DNA from: Vasconcelosia minhoensis LEGE 07310
GTDB taxonomy: Bacteria; Cyanobacteriota; Cyanobacteriia; Phormidesmidales; Phormidesmidaceae
Length of the DNA: 64,000 nt
Direction of reading: 5' to 3'
Assembly (NCBI RefSeq): GCF_015207255.1
Contig: NZ_JADEXG010000001.1
Span: 1-64,000, forward strand
Below the pieces are notes generated by a model. The model was not told the DNA's origin. It did no database searches and saw only the letters and a program-made list of their open reading frames with translations. Position 1 is the stretch's first letter, and every line of letters begins with the position of its first letter. Shown in pieces: positions 9,019-17,537 of this stretch. A program made the translations under genes and the position numbers.

Positions 9019-9641
9019 CAGGGGCGGCCTCCCGGCGGTTCGCGATCGGTCCGGGTTTCAGGCCCGGTTTCAGGCCCGGTTTCAGGTAAACTTGCAGGCG
9101 GACTGGCGGGTGGATGAGCCGGGCGATGCCCCGTTAAAATGGCTAAATTCTTAATCGCTTCTGAAATACCCTGGCCAATCAGGGCTATAAAGCTGATTAG
9201 AATTAGGGACTTAATCGGATAGCGCGGCAGCCCGCCCGGGTCGGGCGACAGTTCTGAAATGCGCCAGGAGGCCAGCACCCACTTCCAGGAAAAGACCAGC
9301 ACCAGCGCACAAAAGGGCAGCAAAAATAACAGCGTTCCCACCAGGTCGGCCAGCGCCCTGCGCCTGCCGCTCCAGCCCGACTGAAATATGTCTACTCGCA
9401 CATGATCATTGCGCCGCAGCGTATAGGCTGCCCCCATCAGAAACACCACGCTGAACAGATACCACTGGGTCTCAATTAGGGCATTGGAGCTGAGATTTTG
9501 GCCCACGGCCTGCCCAACGTAGCGGCCAATCACATTCCAGCAGCCGACCCCGATCATCACCAGCACCAGCCAGCCTGCTAGCCAGCCAATGGCCGAATTG
9601 ATGCGGTCGATCCAGCGCGAAAGGGTGAGCAGCTGATTCAC
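9018..9641 (-). CDS. TRAP transporter small permease (DctQ type)
   Basis: A 207-residue, four-helix membrane subunit that links the large permease to the binding protein. Family marks are the conserved FLMGAAYTLRRNDHVRVDI segment and helices at about residues 18-38, 55-75, 92-115 and 140-160. The cytoplasmic tail (from about residue 172) is rich in Pro, Ser and Glu and holds GPET repeats coded by three 12-bp units at 9051-9086. That tail looks like a recent expansion with little sequence constraint. It starts 3 bases after the dctP stop. Confidence 0.88.
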   Translation of the reverse strand: MNQLLTLSRWIDRINSAIGWLAGWLVLVMIGVGCWNVIGRYVGQAVGQNLSSNALIETQWYLFSVVFLMGAAYTLRRNDHVRVDIFQSGWSGRRRALADLVGTLLFLLPFCALVLVFSWKWVLASWRISELSPDPGGLPRYPIKSLILISFIALIGQGISEAIKNLAILTGHRPAHPPASPPASLPETGPETGPETRTDREPPGGRP

Positions 9642-9644
9642 CGG

Positions 9645-10766
9645 CTATGCGTTACCTTGATTCACAAATCGATTGAAGCTCAGCTCGTTGATCCGATTCC
9701 AGCCATAGACGTTTTCGCGGAACGCGGTCCACTGATCGTAGATTTCCTTGAAGGTGGCATCGCGGCTAGCGTTGGCTTCGTAAATTTCAAAGGAGGCTTG
9801 CTCCGCCGCTTTCATAATTTCGTCGCTGTAGGGGGTGAGCTGTACCCCTTTATCCACCAGCCGCTTCAGCGCCGCCCCGTTGAGCGAATCATACTTTGAT
9901 AGCATATTCAAATTGGATTCAAAAGCCGCCGTTTTGAGCACTTCCTGGTACTCGGTCGGCAGGCTGTCCCAGGCTTGTAGGTTGACCTGTAGCTCTAGCG
10001 TAGCCCCGGGTTCCCACCAGCCCGGGTAGTAATAATAGTCAGCCGCATCGGCCAGCCCCAGCTTTTCGTCATCGTAGGGGCCGACAAACTCAGCCGCGTC
10101 AATGGCATTGCGATCCAGCGCCAGAAAGATCTCCCCGCCCGGCAGCACCTGCACATTCACCCCCAGCGCCGCCATCACTTCACCGCCTAAGCCAGGAATG
10201 CGCATTTTGAGCCCTTGCAGGTCAGACACCGAATTGACCTGACGCTTGAACCAGCCTCCCATCTGGACGCCGGTATTGCCTGCTGGAAAGTTAATCACGC
10301 CAAAGTCTGAATAGAGCTTGTGCATTGCTTCCAGGCCGCCGCCGTGGTAAAGCCAGGCGTTTTGCTGCTGGGCGTTGAGGCCAAAGGGAACGGTGGTGCC
10401 AAAGGCCAGGGCCGGGTTCTTGCCGACGTAGTAGTAGCTGGCGGTATGGCCACATTCGACGGTCCCAGCCTGCACCGCGTCCAGGACTTCCAGCCCCGGC
10501 ACGATTTCGCCGGCGGCGTAGGGCTCGATGCTAAAGCGTCCGCTGGTCATTTCGCTGACCCGATCGCTGACCGTTTGGGCCCCGCCGTAGATGGTATCGA
10601 GCGCCTGCGGCCAGCTCGTCGCCATCCGCCAGGAAACGGTCGGCAGTGAAGCCGAATCGCCTCCACCTTGGGCGACCGTGGATGGGGAACCATCGCCACA
10701 GGCAGTGAGACCAAGCGCAGTGCCTGTGCCGGCTGCCAGATAGTTGATGAGATGACGACGTTTCAT
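9645..10766 (-). CDS. TRAP transporter substrate-binding protein, 2-oxoacid (TakP-like) type
   Basis: This 373-residue extracytoplasmic protein captures the substrate. The N-terminus has MKRRHLINYL followed by a hydrophobic stretch and a lipobox (LTAC, Cys23), so it is probably a lipoprotein, perhaps exported by the Tat route. WRMATSWPQALDTIYGGA, LKMRIPGLGGEVMAALG (with the carboxylate-binding Arg) and IDAAEFVGPYDDEKLG match the TakP branch, which binds pyruvate and other 2-oxoacids with sodium. It is the first gene of the unit. The A/T-rich stretch upstream (10767-10930) should carry the promoter. Substrate assignment is inferred from the family. Confidence 0.88.
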   Translation of the reverse strand: MKRRHLINYLAAGTGTALGLTACGDGSPSTVAQGGGDSASLPTVSWRMATSWPQALDTIYGGAQTVSDRVSEMTSGRFSIEPYAAGEIVPGLEVLDAVQAGTVECGHTASYYYVGKNPALAFGTTVPFGLNAQQQNAWLYHGGGLEAMHKLYSDFGVINFPAGNTGVQMGGWFKRQVNSVSDLQGLKMRIPGLGGEVMAALGVNVQVLPGGEIFLALDRNAIDAAEFVGPYDDEKLGLADAADYYYYPGWWEPGATLELQVNLQAWDSLPTEYQEVLKTAAFESNLNMLSKYDSLNGAALKRLVDKGVQLTPYSDEIMKAAEQASFEIYEANASRDATFKEIYDQWTAFRENVYGWNRINELSFNRFVNQGNA

Positions 10767-11015
10767 AGCGGCCTTTAAAGAGAGGATTTGTATTGGCTGA
10801 TACCTATGAAATTATTGATCAGGCACTTGAGCCGCCCTGTCAAGCCGTCAAATGTTAAGAACCAATAATCTCCAGTTTTTGAATAAAATTAAGCGCTCTC
10901 TAAATGTTGAATGCCCAAAGTGTAAAAGTGTAAGGTGAGTTCTGTGATCAGTATTGTTCTGTCGCGATCGCGACTGGCTACAGGACAAAGTAAACCCTTA
11001 GACCAATATCTGGAT

Positions 11016-11495
11016 TTAGAGTTTCTTGAAATATCTAGCCACTGGGAACAGCTCGAAGCCTACTTTTTCATAGGTGTGACGGGCCGGGGCATGACCGGGA
11101 TCGGCTCCGGTCTCCACCATCGCAATCGACATTCCAGCCTCTTTCAGCCAAGCCAAAGCAAACGCTATCAGCTCGCTGCCAATGCCGCGTCCTTGAAAGT
11201 CTGGATCGACTGCAACCATGTAGATTTCACCCATACTGTCATCCGAGTGTTGTTTCACGGCTATAAAGCCCACGGCAGAATCTGCATCAACAGCAACCCA
11301 TACCTTTGTGTCTGCCGCCGCGCAAACATCTTCGACAGCCTTTTGCTGGCTTGCCCGCCAGCTATCGGGATAGAAGGTCTGATAGACATCGGCGTTCATC
11401 GCTTTCTGAAGCGAATCAAAGACTGGCTCCCAAGCTCGAAGCGAAAGCCGAATGACGGCATCCAGCTGCTCAGCCGCGTAAGGTTGAATCCGCAT
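11016..11495 (-). CDS. GNAT family N-acetyltransferase
   Basis: A complete 159-residue acetyl-CoA-dependent acyltransferase of unknown substrate. The acetyl-CoA-binding motif A is clear at about residue 95 (VAVDPDFQGRGIGSELIAFA), and motif B (ARHTYEKVGFELF) is near the C-terminus. No membrane or export signal. It lies between the TRAP operon promoter and a small secreted-protein gene, on the same strand, and seems to be its own unit. Confidence 0.88.
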   Translation of the reverse strand: MRIQPYAAEQLDAVIRLSLRAWEPVFDSLQKAMNADVYQTFYPDSWRASQQKAVEDVCAAADTKVWVAVDADSAVGFIAVKQHSDDSMGEIYMVAVDPDFQGRGIGSELIAFALAWLKEAGMSIAMVETGADPGHAPARHTYEKVGFELFPVARYFKKL

Positions 11496-11581
11496 GCTTG
11501 TATGAATCCTGATTGATTAACTTCAGTCATATACCATCATCGGTCCCTACAGCTAGGCTGGCTCAGTCTGATGGTTTAGGT

Positions 11582-11618
11582 GCACCAGTAAGGACATTGG
11601 CAATGTCCCTACTGGTGC
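11582..11618. repeat. 18-bp near-perfect inverted repeat
   Basis: 11582-11599 pairs with 11601-11618 with a single mismatch and almost no loop. It sits just after (13 bases beyond) the stop of the small secreted protein and overlaps a HIP1 site on its outer flank. There is no T-run on either side, so it is not a classic terminator. It may be a mobile palindrome of the REP/MITE kind or an RNA-processing structure. Confidence 0.6.
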
Positions 11619-11631
11619 GATCGCGCCTCGC

Positions 11632-11892
11632 CTATTTGCTGCCACGGCTGTCCCGGTTGTGCCGAATCAGGTCAATAAAGGTTGCATCCTCGGAGATTTC
11701 ATCAGCAGAAGAAACCTGCTGATCCTTCGTAGAATTCTCCAGGATAGCAATAGATTTCGATCCGCCCCGGTCTAGCACTTCATAACGGCGCTGCTGGAGG
11801 CTGTCAGACTCAAATTCAGCAGCGTTGGCAGCCGGGATGGTGCCAGCAGCGGCAATGGTCAGGGCAACAGCGGTAAAGAAATAGCGTTTCAT
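11632..11892 (-). CDS. Small secreted protein (86 aa)
   Basis: The N-terminus MKRYFFTAVALTIAAAG, followed by a small-residue site ANAAE, is a typical Sec signal peptide with likely cleavage near residue 24-25. The mature part is about 60 charged residues (LQQRRYEVLDRGGSKS, later ATFIDLIRHNRDSRG) without cysteines. I do not recognise a named family. A good purine-rich ribosome site (AAGGAGA) precedes the ATG, which supports real expression. Monocistronic; function unknown. Confidence 0.75.
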   Translation of the reverse strand: MKRYFFTAVALTIAAAGTIPAANAAEFESDSLQQRRYEVLDRGGSKSIAILENSTKDQQVSSADEISEDATFIDLIRHNRDSRGSK

Positions 11893-12670
11893 GATGGGTC
11901 TCCTTAAGTGATAGGGATTTCGATTGCTTCGATACCCACTACCCTAAAGACCAATCGGGAAGTTCCAGAGATGGTGAAATTTCTTTTCTGATGGCTAGCA
12001 AACCTGTTACCTGAGGTTTATGCTGTAGTGCAGGCTCGCTCTTGGCCTAAACTGGGTCTCAAAAGTGCGATCGCGCTGTCTCCTCGTCGATCTGGTACGA
12101 CATAATCGACGGGCGCGAAATAAAAATTAGTCCAGCCCTATACGGTCGTTCGAGGAGATTGCGATTGCTAGCTAGAACGACCGCATATCAAAGGCTGGAA
12201 CCTTTTCCTCCTGCATGACCGCGAGCGAAAACGGCTGACTTCTTTCACTGGCCAGTTGCGATTGGGAAGGGGTAGCTCCGGGGGGCAAGAAATTAGCCTG
12301 CAATCACGACTGAAAACTTCTAGGGAACCGAACTGCGTCTTTATAAAGGGCAGAATACTATAGAGCTAGAAGTCTAGTAGCCACACAGGGCAGAGTTTGA
12401 GCAGTTGCACAGTGCTGCCCTCGTAAGCTAACAGAAACTGGCCAAACGGGTCCAGGCAGCATGGCATGAGCTGACGCGCAATGAAGCTCCCTACTAAGAC
12501 TTCTCTTCCTCAAGTCTGACGGGGCTGTGTTGCGATCGCACCCCCCATTCATTCTTCTGCTCCATCTGACCTTGGCTATTAACAACGAGTCGGTCTGGCT
12601 AGGAAGAAAACAATGCTCGAAGGCGTCTTAGCATAGGGGACTAGATCTGGGTTCAGCATCCAGAGTCTCT
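11893..12670. other. 778-bp intergenic region, possible structured RNA
   Basis: No gene-like frame is convincing here. The notable content is a nested inverted repeat, listed separately at 12131-12199. The stretch upstream of 11892 should hold the promoter of the small secreted protein. HIP1-like sites occur at 12067 and 12530. No tRNA, 6S, RNase P or tmRNA features were recognised. Confidence 0.4.
12131..12199. other. Nested inverted repeat, candidate small RNA or palindromic element
   Basis: CGGTCGTTC (12143-12151) pairs with GAACGACCG (12175-12183); TAT just outside extends the stem past one mismatch. TCCAGCC (12131-12137) pairs with GGCTGGA (12193-12199) as an outer stem. Two stems with an internal loop and a 23-base apical loop make a stable 69-nt fold in an otherwise gene-free region. 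No T-run follows. Could be a small RNA domain or a decayed miniature element. Confidence 0.4.
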
Positions 12671-12901
12671 CTAATCTTCTTGCCACCGTTCCTGGCTGAG
12701 TAAATCGATGACGCGATCGCGCAGTAGAAACTCATGTTCTGCCAGGTTTAGCTCTACGCATTCCCACTCTCGCCCGGTGATGTAGCGGCATAGAGCATAG
12801 AGCGGCTGCTGGCGATCGATGAGTCCCTGCTGAACTAGCTCATAGGCTTCATCGCGAAGCATATCGAGGGAGTAGAGTTGCTCGTACGGCGTGGTGATCA
12901 T
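12671..12901 (-). CDS. DUF4327 family protein
   Basis: A 76-residue cyanobacterial protein. It shows the family pattern YSLDMLRDEAYELVQQGLI, DRQQPLYALCRYI, REWECVELNL and LLRDRVIDLL. Soluble, no export signal. The family is widespread in cyanobacteria and has no known function. It stands as a single gene with its own upstream spacer. Confidence 0.88.
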   Translation of the reverse strand: MITTPYEQLYSLDMLRDEAYELVQQGLIDRQQPLYALCRYITGREWECVELNLAEHEFLLRDRVIDLLSQERWQED

Positions 12902-13026
12902 AGTGCGGCCTGAACGATGATAGCGCGGGAGAGTTACTGCTCTCTAACCCTCAAGATAGGCAGCAATAGTGAGGAAATCATGAAGAAATGGTATAGATAA
13001 ATACCGTTTCCCCGCCTACTCGCCGT

Positions 13027-13971
13027 TTAGGCTGTCATCCGGGCGTTGCGCACCAGATAGCGATCGCCAAACAGAATTGGTAGCGGATCGCCGTCTAGGG
13101 GGGCGGCGGCACTGCCGGGGCGTTGCGCGTGGATATGCAGATGGGGTTCAGACGTACTGCCAGAATTGCCGACGTTTCCCAGCGGCTGTCCCACTGTTAC
13201 CGGCTGCCCAGGGGCGACCTTAACGCTGCTCTGCTGTAGGTGAGCCAGCAGCACATCGGCGGTTTCACAGCGCAGCAGCACATGGTTACCTTCTCGATGG
13301 ACCGAGTCAGCCTGGGGGGGAATCAGGTCGGGTAAATCATTGGCCGTCGCAATCACACTGCCGCCGCAGGGCGCATAGACGGCCTGGCCATAAATCTCAT
13401 AGTTAATTAAATCCTTCGGCAAAATCCCGGGGCTGCGGACGCCGAACGGATTTAGCTTGGTGAGGTCTATGCCGTAGCTCTGGCCTCGATAGTCGCGGGC
13501 CTTGGCCGCCGCTAGCGTTTCGAGATGGGCATTCACTAGCAGATTGCTGCCGCCATTAGCCACGTAGTAGGTGCCATTTTTGAGCGGAAACGTCAGCGAA
13601 ATAGGAGCGGCGGCGGGAAGCCGATAGCCCAGGGCCGCTTGCAGCGTCACGGCCCAAAATAGTCCGGTCAGCAGGCCGCATCCGAACACTCGGCTCAGTA
13701 TCCAGGCATTGCGTTTGGGCCAGCGGCTCTGGCGTCGAGCGTCGAGCAGGGTCAATATCGCCAGCACGCCCCAGACCGCCCAGTAAAAGTAGGGCGTCCA
13801 CCAGGGTAGCAGCACGGCCCAAAGGCCAATTAGGGTAACCGCGCCCAGGTATCCAGCCACCATCAGCGTTTTGAGCAGCCAGCCCAGCAGGCTTTGGGAG
13901 CGGGAATAGGCCTGCCAGAGCAGCAGGCTGAAGGGAATCAAACCCTGGGTGATGAGAATTGAACTGTCCAT
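13027..13971 (-). CDS. M23-type peptidase-like membrane protein
   Basis: A 314-residue protein. Residues 1-125 hold about four hydrophobic segments, and the C-terminal half (about 145-310) is an M23/LytM-like domain that in relatives cuts peptidoglycan cross-bridges. The zinc-binding HLHIH motif (in GNSGSTSEPHLHIHA) and VLLAHLQ are present. The first metal motif, usually H-x-G-x-D, reads RGQSYGID, with no His at the expected place; another His (NAHLE) lies about 20 residues upstream. It may be a variant subgroup or an inactive enzyme. Upstream on the same strand is the DUF4342 gene, 41 bases away. Confidence 0.78.
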   Translation of the reverse strand: MDSSILITQGLIPFSLLLWQAYSRSQSLLGWLLKTLMVAGYLGAVTLIGLWAVLLPWWTPYFYWAVWGVLAILTLLDARRQSRWPKRNAWILSRVFGCGLLTGLFWAVTLQAALGYRLPAAAPISLTFPLKNGTYYVANGGSNLLVNAHLETLAAAKARDYRGQSYGIDLTKLNPFGVRSPGILPKDLINYEIYGQAVYAPCGGSVIATANDLPDLIPPQADSVHREGNHVLLRCETADVLLAHLQQSSVKVAPGQPVTVGQPLGNVGNSGSTSEPHLHIHAQRPGSAAAPLDGDPLPILFGDRYLVRNARMTA

Positions 13972-14012
13972 GGCTCATGCGATTTCTCAGACAATCGGAA
14001 ACCCGGCCTCGG

Positions 14013-14387
14013 CTATGAGCCTGAGTCTTGATCACCTGACGCATCCGGCCCCTGACGCTCAATCACAACGGTGAGATGAGCGACCATGGCCCCAATCACG
14101 CCCGCAGCGGCGACGACTGGAAAAACGGCGGTGCCGATCGCGCCGCCAATCACCCCGACCGTGAGGGGAATCTCGATCAGCGTGCGACCCTCTTCGTTTT
14201 TGATAATGATGCGGCGAATATTACCCTGGTGAATCAGATCTTTGACCATGGCGACGAGCGAATCACCGGAAATTTTAAATTCCTCTACGGTCACTTTTTG
14301 ATTGGGGTCTACTGGGGGCTCAGTAGGCGCGATCTCAGATCCATCGACTGCCGCTGCACCCGTAGGTTGTTCAAGGTTCGTATCCAT
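14013..14387 (-). CDS. DUF4342 domain-containing protein
   Basis: A 124-residue protein with the DUF4342 pattern VEEFKISGDSLVAMVKDLIHQGNIRRIIIKNEEGRTLIEIPLTVGV (about residues 34-79), split here only by the reading of the family. A C-terminal hydrophobic stretch (about 78-108) could lie in a membrane. The N-terminus is a low-complexity Pro/Glu-rich leader. Family function is unknown. It precedes the M23-like gene by 41 bases and could be co-transcribed with it. Confidence 0.85.
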   Translation of the reverse strand: MDTNLEQPTGAAAVDGSEIAPTEPPVDPNQKVTVEEFKISGDSLVAMVKDLIHQGNIRRIIIKNEEGRTLIEIPLTVGVIGGAIGTAVFPVVAAAGVIGAMVAHLTVVIERQGPDASGDQDSGS

Positions 14388-14477
14388 AGCGGTTTCTAAG
14401 CGGGCTACTCCTCTAGGCTACAGGGTACTTATGAGGAAGTTATGAAGGCTGAAGCTGTCTCCAGCGCAGAGCACCAG

Positions 14478-16151
14478 CTATTGGACTGCTTTCAAGATAG
14501 AGACTTCGAAAGGCGCTAGCCGCTTGGGTAAGGCAATCACCTGGCCGGGCGCTATGTCCGTCGTTGACAGTAAGACCTGCCAGCGTTTGGGCTCAATTGG
14601 CTGGTCGGTGACCAGGTCTTTGTCGTAGGAAAAATTGATCACGATCAGGACGGTCTCACTATCGGTCTCTCGCAGATAGGCTAAATGCTCATAGGGATAG
14701 TGAATCAGACTGCGCCAGCAGCCTTGGCGGAGGGCCTCATGCTCTTTCCTCAGCCGGAGCAGCTGACGATAGAAGGTTAAAATCGAATTTTTTTGATCGA
14801 TCTGAGCCTTGACGTTGAGGGTCATGTAGTTAGGGTTGACCGGCAGCCAGGGCTGAATAGCTTTACCAAAGCTAAAACCGGCTTGGGGGGAAGCATCCCA
14901 CTGCATGGGGGTACGGGCGCCATCGCGGGAGGGCAGGGATTCGCCGTCCACGTTTAGCACGGCCTGGTCTCTAGCCTGCTCTGGGGGAATGTCTTCGTGG
15001 TTGACCATGCCCAACTCTGCGCCGTAGTAGAGGATGGGGGTCCCACGTACCGTCAGCAGCAGGGCCGCTGCTGCTTTCGCGATCGCGGTTGAGTCGATAC
15101 AGAGGCTGCATTCGATCCACCGGGACAGGTGCCGGGGAATGTCGTGGTTGTCGAGAAAGTAGGCAGGCCATTCGCCTGGGGGCGTGACAATCTCCTTCTT
15201 CTCGATTTCCCGCTGAAGATAGCCGGGATACCAGGGGCTAAAGGCAAATTCAAAGGTGAGGGGAAGGTGGAGCTCATTTCCTTCGGCCCCGTAGAAGATT
15301 GTAGAATCATACAGGCGGCTGTCAATGAAGGTTTCGCCAATGATCACCCGCTCATCGTATGATTCGACCACTGCACGCATCTCCTGAATGATGCGGTGGT
15401 TTTCAGGCAGATTTTTGTTGTAGAGATGGTACTGGTTGTTGTAGTCATTGCGATCGGTCGCTTCAAACTTGACCGGATTGTTTCGAAATAGCTCATCTTT
15501 ACTGTAGACGCTAGAGGCATCTAGGCGGAAACCATCGACCCCTTTGTCTAGCCAGAAGCGCATCATGGCGTAAATCGCGGCTCTGACATCGGAGCTGTGC
15601 CAGTTGAGGTCGGGCTGGTTGGCGTTGAAGGAGCAGTAGTAATACTGCTGCCGGGTTTCATGGAAGGCCCAGCCAGAGCCACCAAAATAAGACAGCCAGT
15701 TGTTCGGCGGCCCTCCGTCCGGGGCCGGATCGAGCCATAGATACCAGTCACTTTTCGGATGATCCTGGCCGCTGCTTGACTCCAAAAACCACTCGTGCTG
15801 ATTGGAGGTATGGTTGACAACCAGGTCTAGAATGACTTTGATATGACGCTGGTGGGCGGCCTCCAGCAGGGTTTCAAAATCCTCCAGGGTGCCAAAGGTG
15901 GGGCAAATATCATAGTAGTCGCTCACGTCGTAGCCGTTGTCGATCATCGGAGATTGATAAATCGGTGAGAGCCAGATCGCGTCAACGCCTAATGCCGTCT
16001 GACTCTGGGGATTACCATCATTCAGGTAGTCCAGCCGCTGAATAATTCCTTGTAGATCGCCCAGCCCATCTCCGTTGCCATCGGCAAACGTAAGGGGATA
16101 AATCTGATAGATCACGCTATGCTTCCACCAGCTAGGCGCTCGGAACGACAT
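14478..16151 (-). CDS. GH13 alpha-glucosidase / oligo-1,6-glucosidase-like enzyme
   Basis: A 557-residue glycoside hydrolase of family 13, acting on short alpha-glucans or disaccharides in the cytoplasm. The (beta/alpha)8 barrel motifs are all present: DLVVNHTS, GFRLDASS (nucleophile Asp211), IIGETF (acid/base Glu273) and LDNHD (Asp337). The N-terminus WWKHSVIYQIYPLTFADGNGDGLGDL is typical of the oligo-1,6-glucosidase/trehalose-synthase branch. The C-terminal beta domain is complete. No signal peptide. Substrate (maltose, isomaltose, sucrose or trehalose) cannot be decided from sequence. Monocistronic and divergent from the DUF3179 gene. Confidence 0.9.
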   Translation of the reverse strand: MSFRAPSWWKHSVIYQIYPLTFADGNGDGLGDLQGIIQRLDYLNDGNPQSQTALGVDAIWLSPIYQSPMIDNGYDVSDYYDICPTFGTLEDFETLLEAAHQRHIKVILDLVVNHTSNQHEWFLESSSGQDHPKSDWYLWLDPAPDGGPPNNWLSYFGGSGWAFHETRQQYYYCSFNANQPDLNWHSSDVRAAIYAMMRFWLDKGVDGFRLDASSVYSKDELFRNNPVKFEATDRNDYNNQYHLYNKNLPENHRIIQEMRAVVESYDERVIIGETFIDSRLYDSTIFYGAEGNELHLPLTFEFAFSPWYPGYLQREIEKKEIVTPPGEWPAYFLDNHDIPRHLSRWIECSLCIDSTAIAKAAAALLLTVRGTPILYYGAELGMVNHEDIPPEQARDQAVLNVDGESLPSRDGARTPMQWDASPQAGFSFGKAIQPWLPVNPNYMTLNVKAQIDQKNSILTFYRQLLRLRKEHEALRQGCWRSLIHYPYEHLAYLRETDSETVLIVINFSYDKDLVTDQPIEPKRWQVLLSTTDIAPGQVIALPKRLAPFEVSILKAVQ

Positions 16152-16245
16152 TTTTGCTCCTCATACAGACATTCTCTTAACCTATCATCTAACCGATAGA
16201 ATCTGGTCCGAAGTTCCTGAGAAGAGGCTAAGGAGAGGCTAAGGA

Positions 16246-16268
16246 GAGCATAAAAATTTGTTATGCTC
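16246..16268. promoter_or_regulatory. 8-bp palindrome in a divergent promoter region
   Basis: GAGCATAA (16246-16253) and TTATGCTC (16261-16268) flank a 7-base A/T-rich centre, the usual shape of a dimeric regulator's operator. It lies in the 339-bp spacer between the divergent GH13 and DUF3179 genes, next to a direct repeat of GAGGCTAAGGA (about 16224-16245). The site's role is inferred. The rest of the spacer shows nothing else clear. Confidence 0.4.
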
Positions 16269-16490
16269 TAATTCTCCTTTTAGAGGATAGAGAAAAAGTT
16301 ATTGCGAGTAGAGGCACCCAAGCCGTTGATGAGTTGCTCAATTCTCAGCATTTTCTTATGGCGGCTTAACCTGGGTAGCAGCAAGTCAAAGTAATTTAGA
16401 AGATACAACTGCAACCCGTTGTCAGGCAAGGTTCTCGCTGTACTAAGCAGGACTCAACCGGGTGAGCTGTGTTTGTTAAAGACAATCGCT

Positions 16491-17537
16491 ATGAATATGA
16501 GAAAGATGACCATTGGAGCGCTGGCGGCTACCACACTGTTAGCGACTGCTGCCATTGCGCAGGCGGGAGGATGGGAAAACTTTAAGCTCAGGTATTTCTC
16601 TCTGACCCAGATTTTCCACGATCAGAGTCGGGAACTGGGCGATCTGCGTCAGCAAAACGTTGTACCGGAAGACAACAGCCGCATTGATTTAGATCAGCTC
16701 CTCAATGGCGGACCGCCTAAGGATGGTATACCCAGTATTGACGATCCTCAGTTCGATGCGGCTGAGGCAACGCCGTTTCAGGCAGAGGAGACCGTCATTG
16801 GCGTTGTGATCAATGGCGAAGCGAAGGCCTATCCCTTTAACGTGATGAACTGGCATGAAATCGTCAACGACAGCGTGGGCGGGGTTCCCATCACCGTATC
16901 TTACTGTCCCCTCTGCGATACGATTGTGGCCTTTGAACGGGGCGAGACCACCTTTGGGGTATCGGGTAAGCTCTATCAGAGCTGCCTGGTCATGTATGAC
17001 CGGGCGGACGATACGCTGTATGCCCAGCCTTGGGCTACTGGAGTCGTCGGTCCTAAGGTGAACCAAATACTAGATCGGGTGCCTGCGGTAAAAACGTCCC
17101 TGGGTGAATGGCTCGCCCAATACCCCGACAGCCAGATTCTGTCTACTCGTACCGGCTACAGCCGGGACTACCAGGGCTATCCCTACGGGACTTACTATAC
17201 CAACGACCAAATTCTCTTCCCTGTTCGTAATCAGGAGCAGCGGGAACGCCATCCCAAAGCGATTGTCAGCTACGTGTGGGAGGCTAATGATCAAACCCCC
17301 CACAATCAGTTTTCAGGCGATAGCCACTCGTTTGCCCACGAAGCACTGGCGCAGATTGGCAGCCAGGAAGTACAGCTCGCCGGGCAAACCATTCTAGCCC
17401 GCTGGGATCCGGCCCTGTCTACGGTTGTGGTAGAAGCAGCGGACGGGACTGTGGTCCCGAGCACCACCGCCTTCGCCTTTGTCTACCCGGCATTTTTTAC
17501 GGGAGATGAAGGATTGGGGAGAGCCGATGAGCCTTGA
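16491..17537 (+). CDS. DUF3179 domain-containing exported protein
   Basis: From ATG 16491 the protein has 348 residues and begins MNMRKMTIGALAATTLLATAAIAQAGG, a good Sec signal peptide; an upstream in-frame start at 16419 would bury it, so 16491 is preferred. The DUF3179 core has VINGEAKAYPFNVMNWHEIVND, VTYCPLC-type motif SYCPLCDTIVAF, FGVSGKLYQSCLVMYDR and RTGYSRDYQGYPYGTY. Family members are periplasmic and of unknown function; the conserved Cys-x-x-Cys suggests metal or redox chemistry. The stop overlaps the start of the next gene by 11 bases. Confidence 0.88.
   Translation: MNMRKMTIGALAATTLLATAAIAQAGGWENFKLRYFSLTQIFHDQSRELGDLRQQNVVPEDNSRIDLDQLLNGGPPKDGIPSIDDPQFDAAEATPFQAEETVIGVVINGEAKAYPFNVMNWHEIVNDSVGGVPITVSYCPLCDTIVAFERGETTFGVSGKLYQSCLVMYDRADDTLYAQPWATGVVGPKVNQILDRVPAVKTSLGEWLAQYPDSQILSTRTGYSRDYQGYPYGTYYTNDQILFPVRNQEQRERHPKAIVSYVWEANDQTPHNQFSGDSHSFAHEALAQIGSQEVQLAGQTILARWDPALSTVVVEAADGTVVPSTTAFAFVYPAFFTGDEGLGRADEP

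Noticed and set aside
10935-11516. 193-codon plus-strand frame
   Set aside because: Antisense to the clear GNAT gene.
12358-12585. 75-codon minus-strand frame in the 778-bp spacer
   Set aside because: Arg/Ser/Cys-rich without a motif, no ribosome site.
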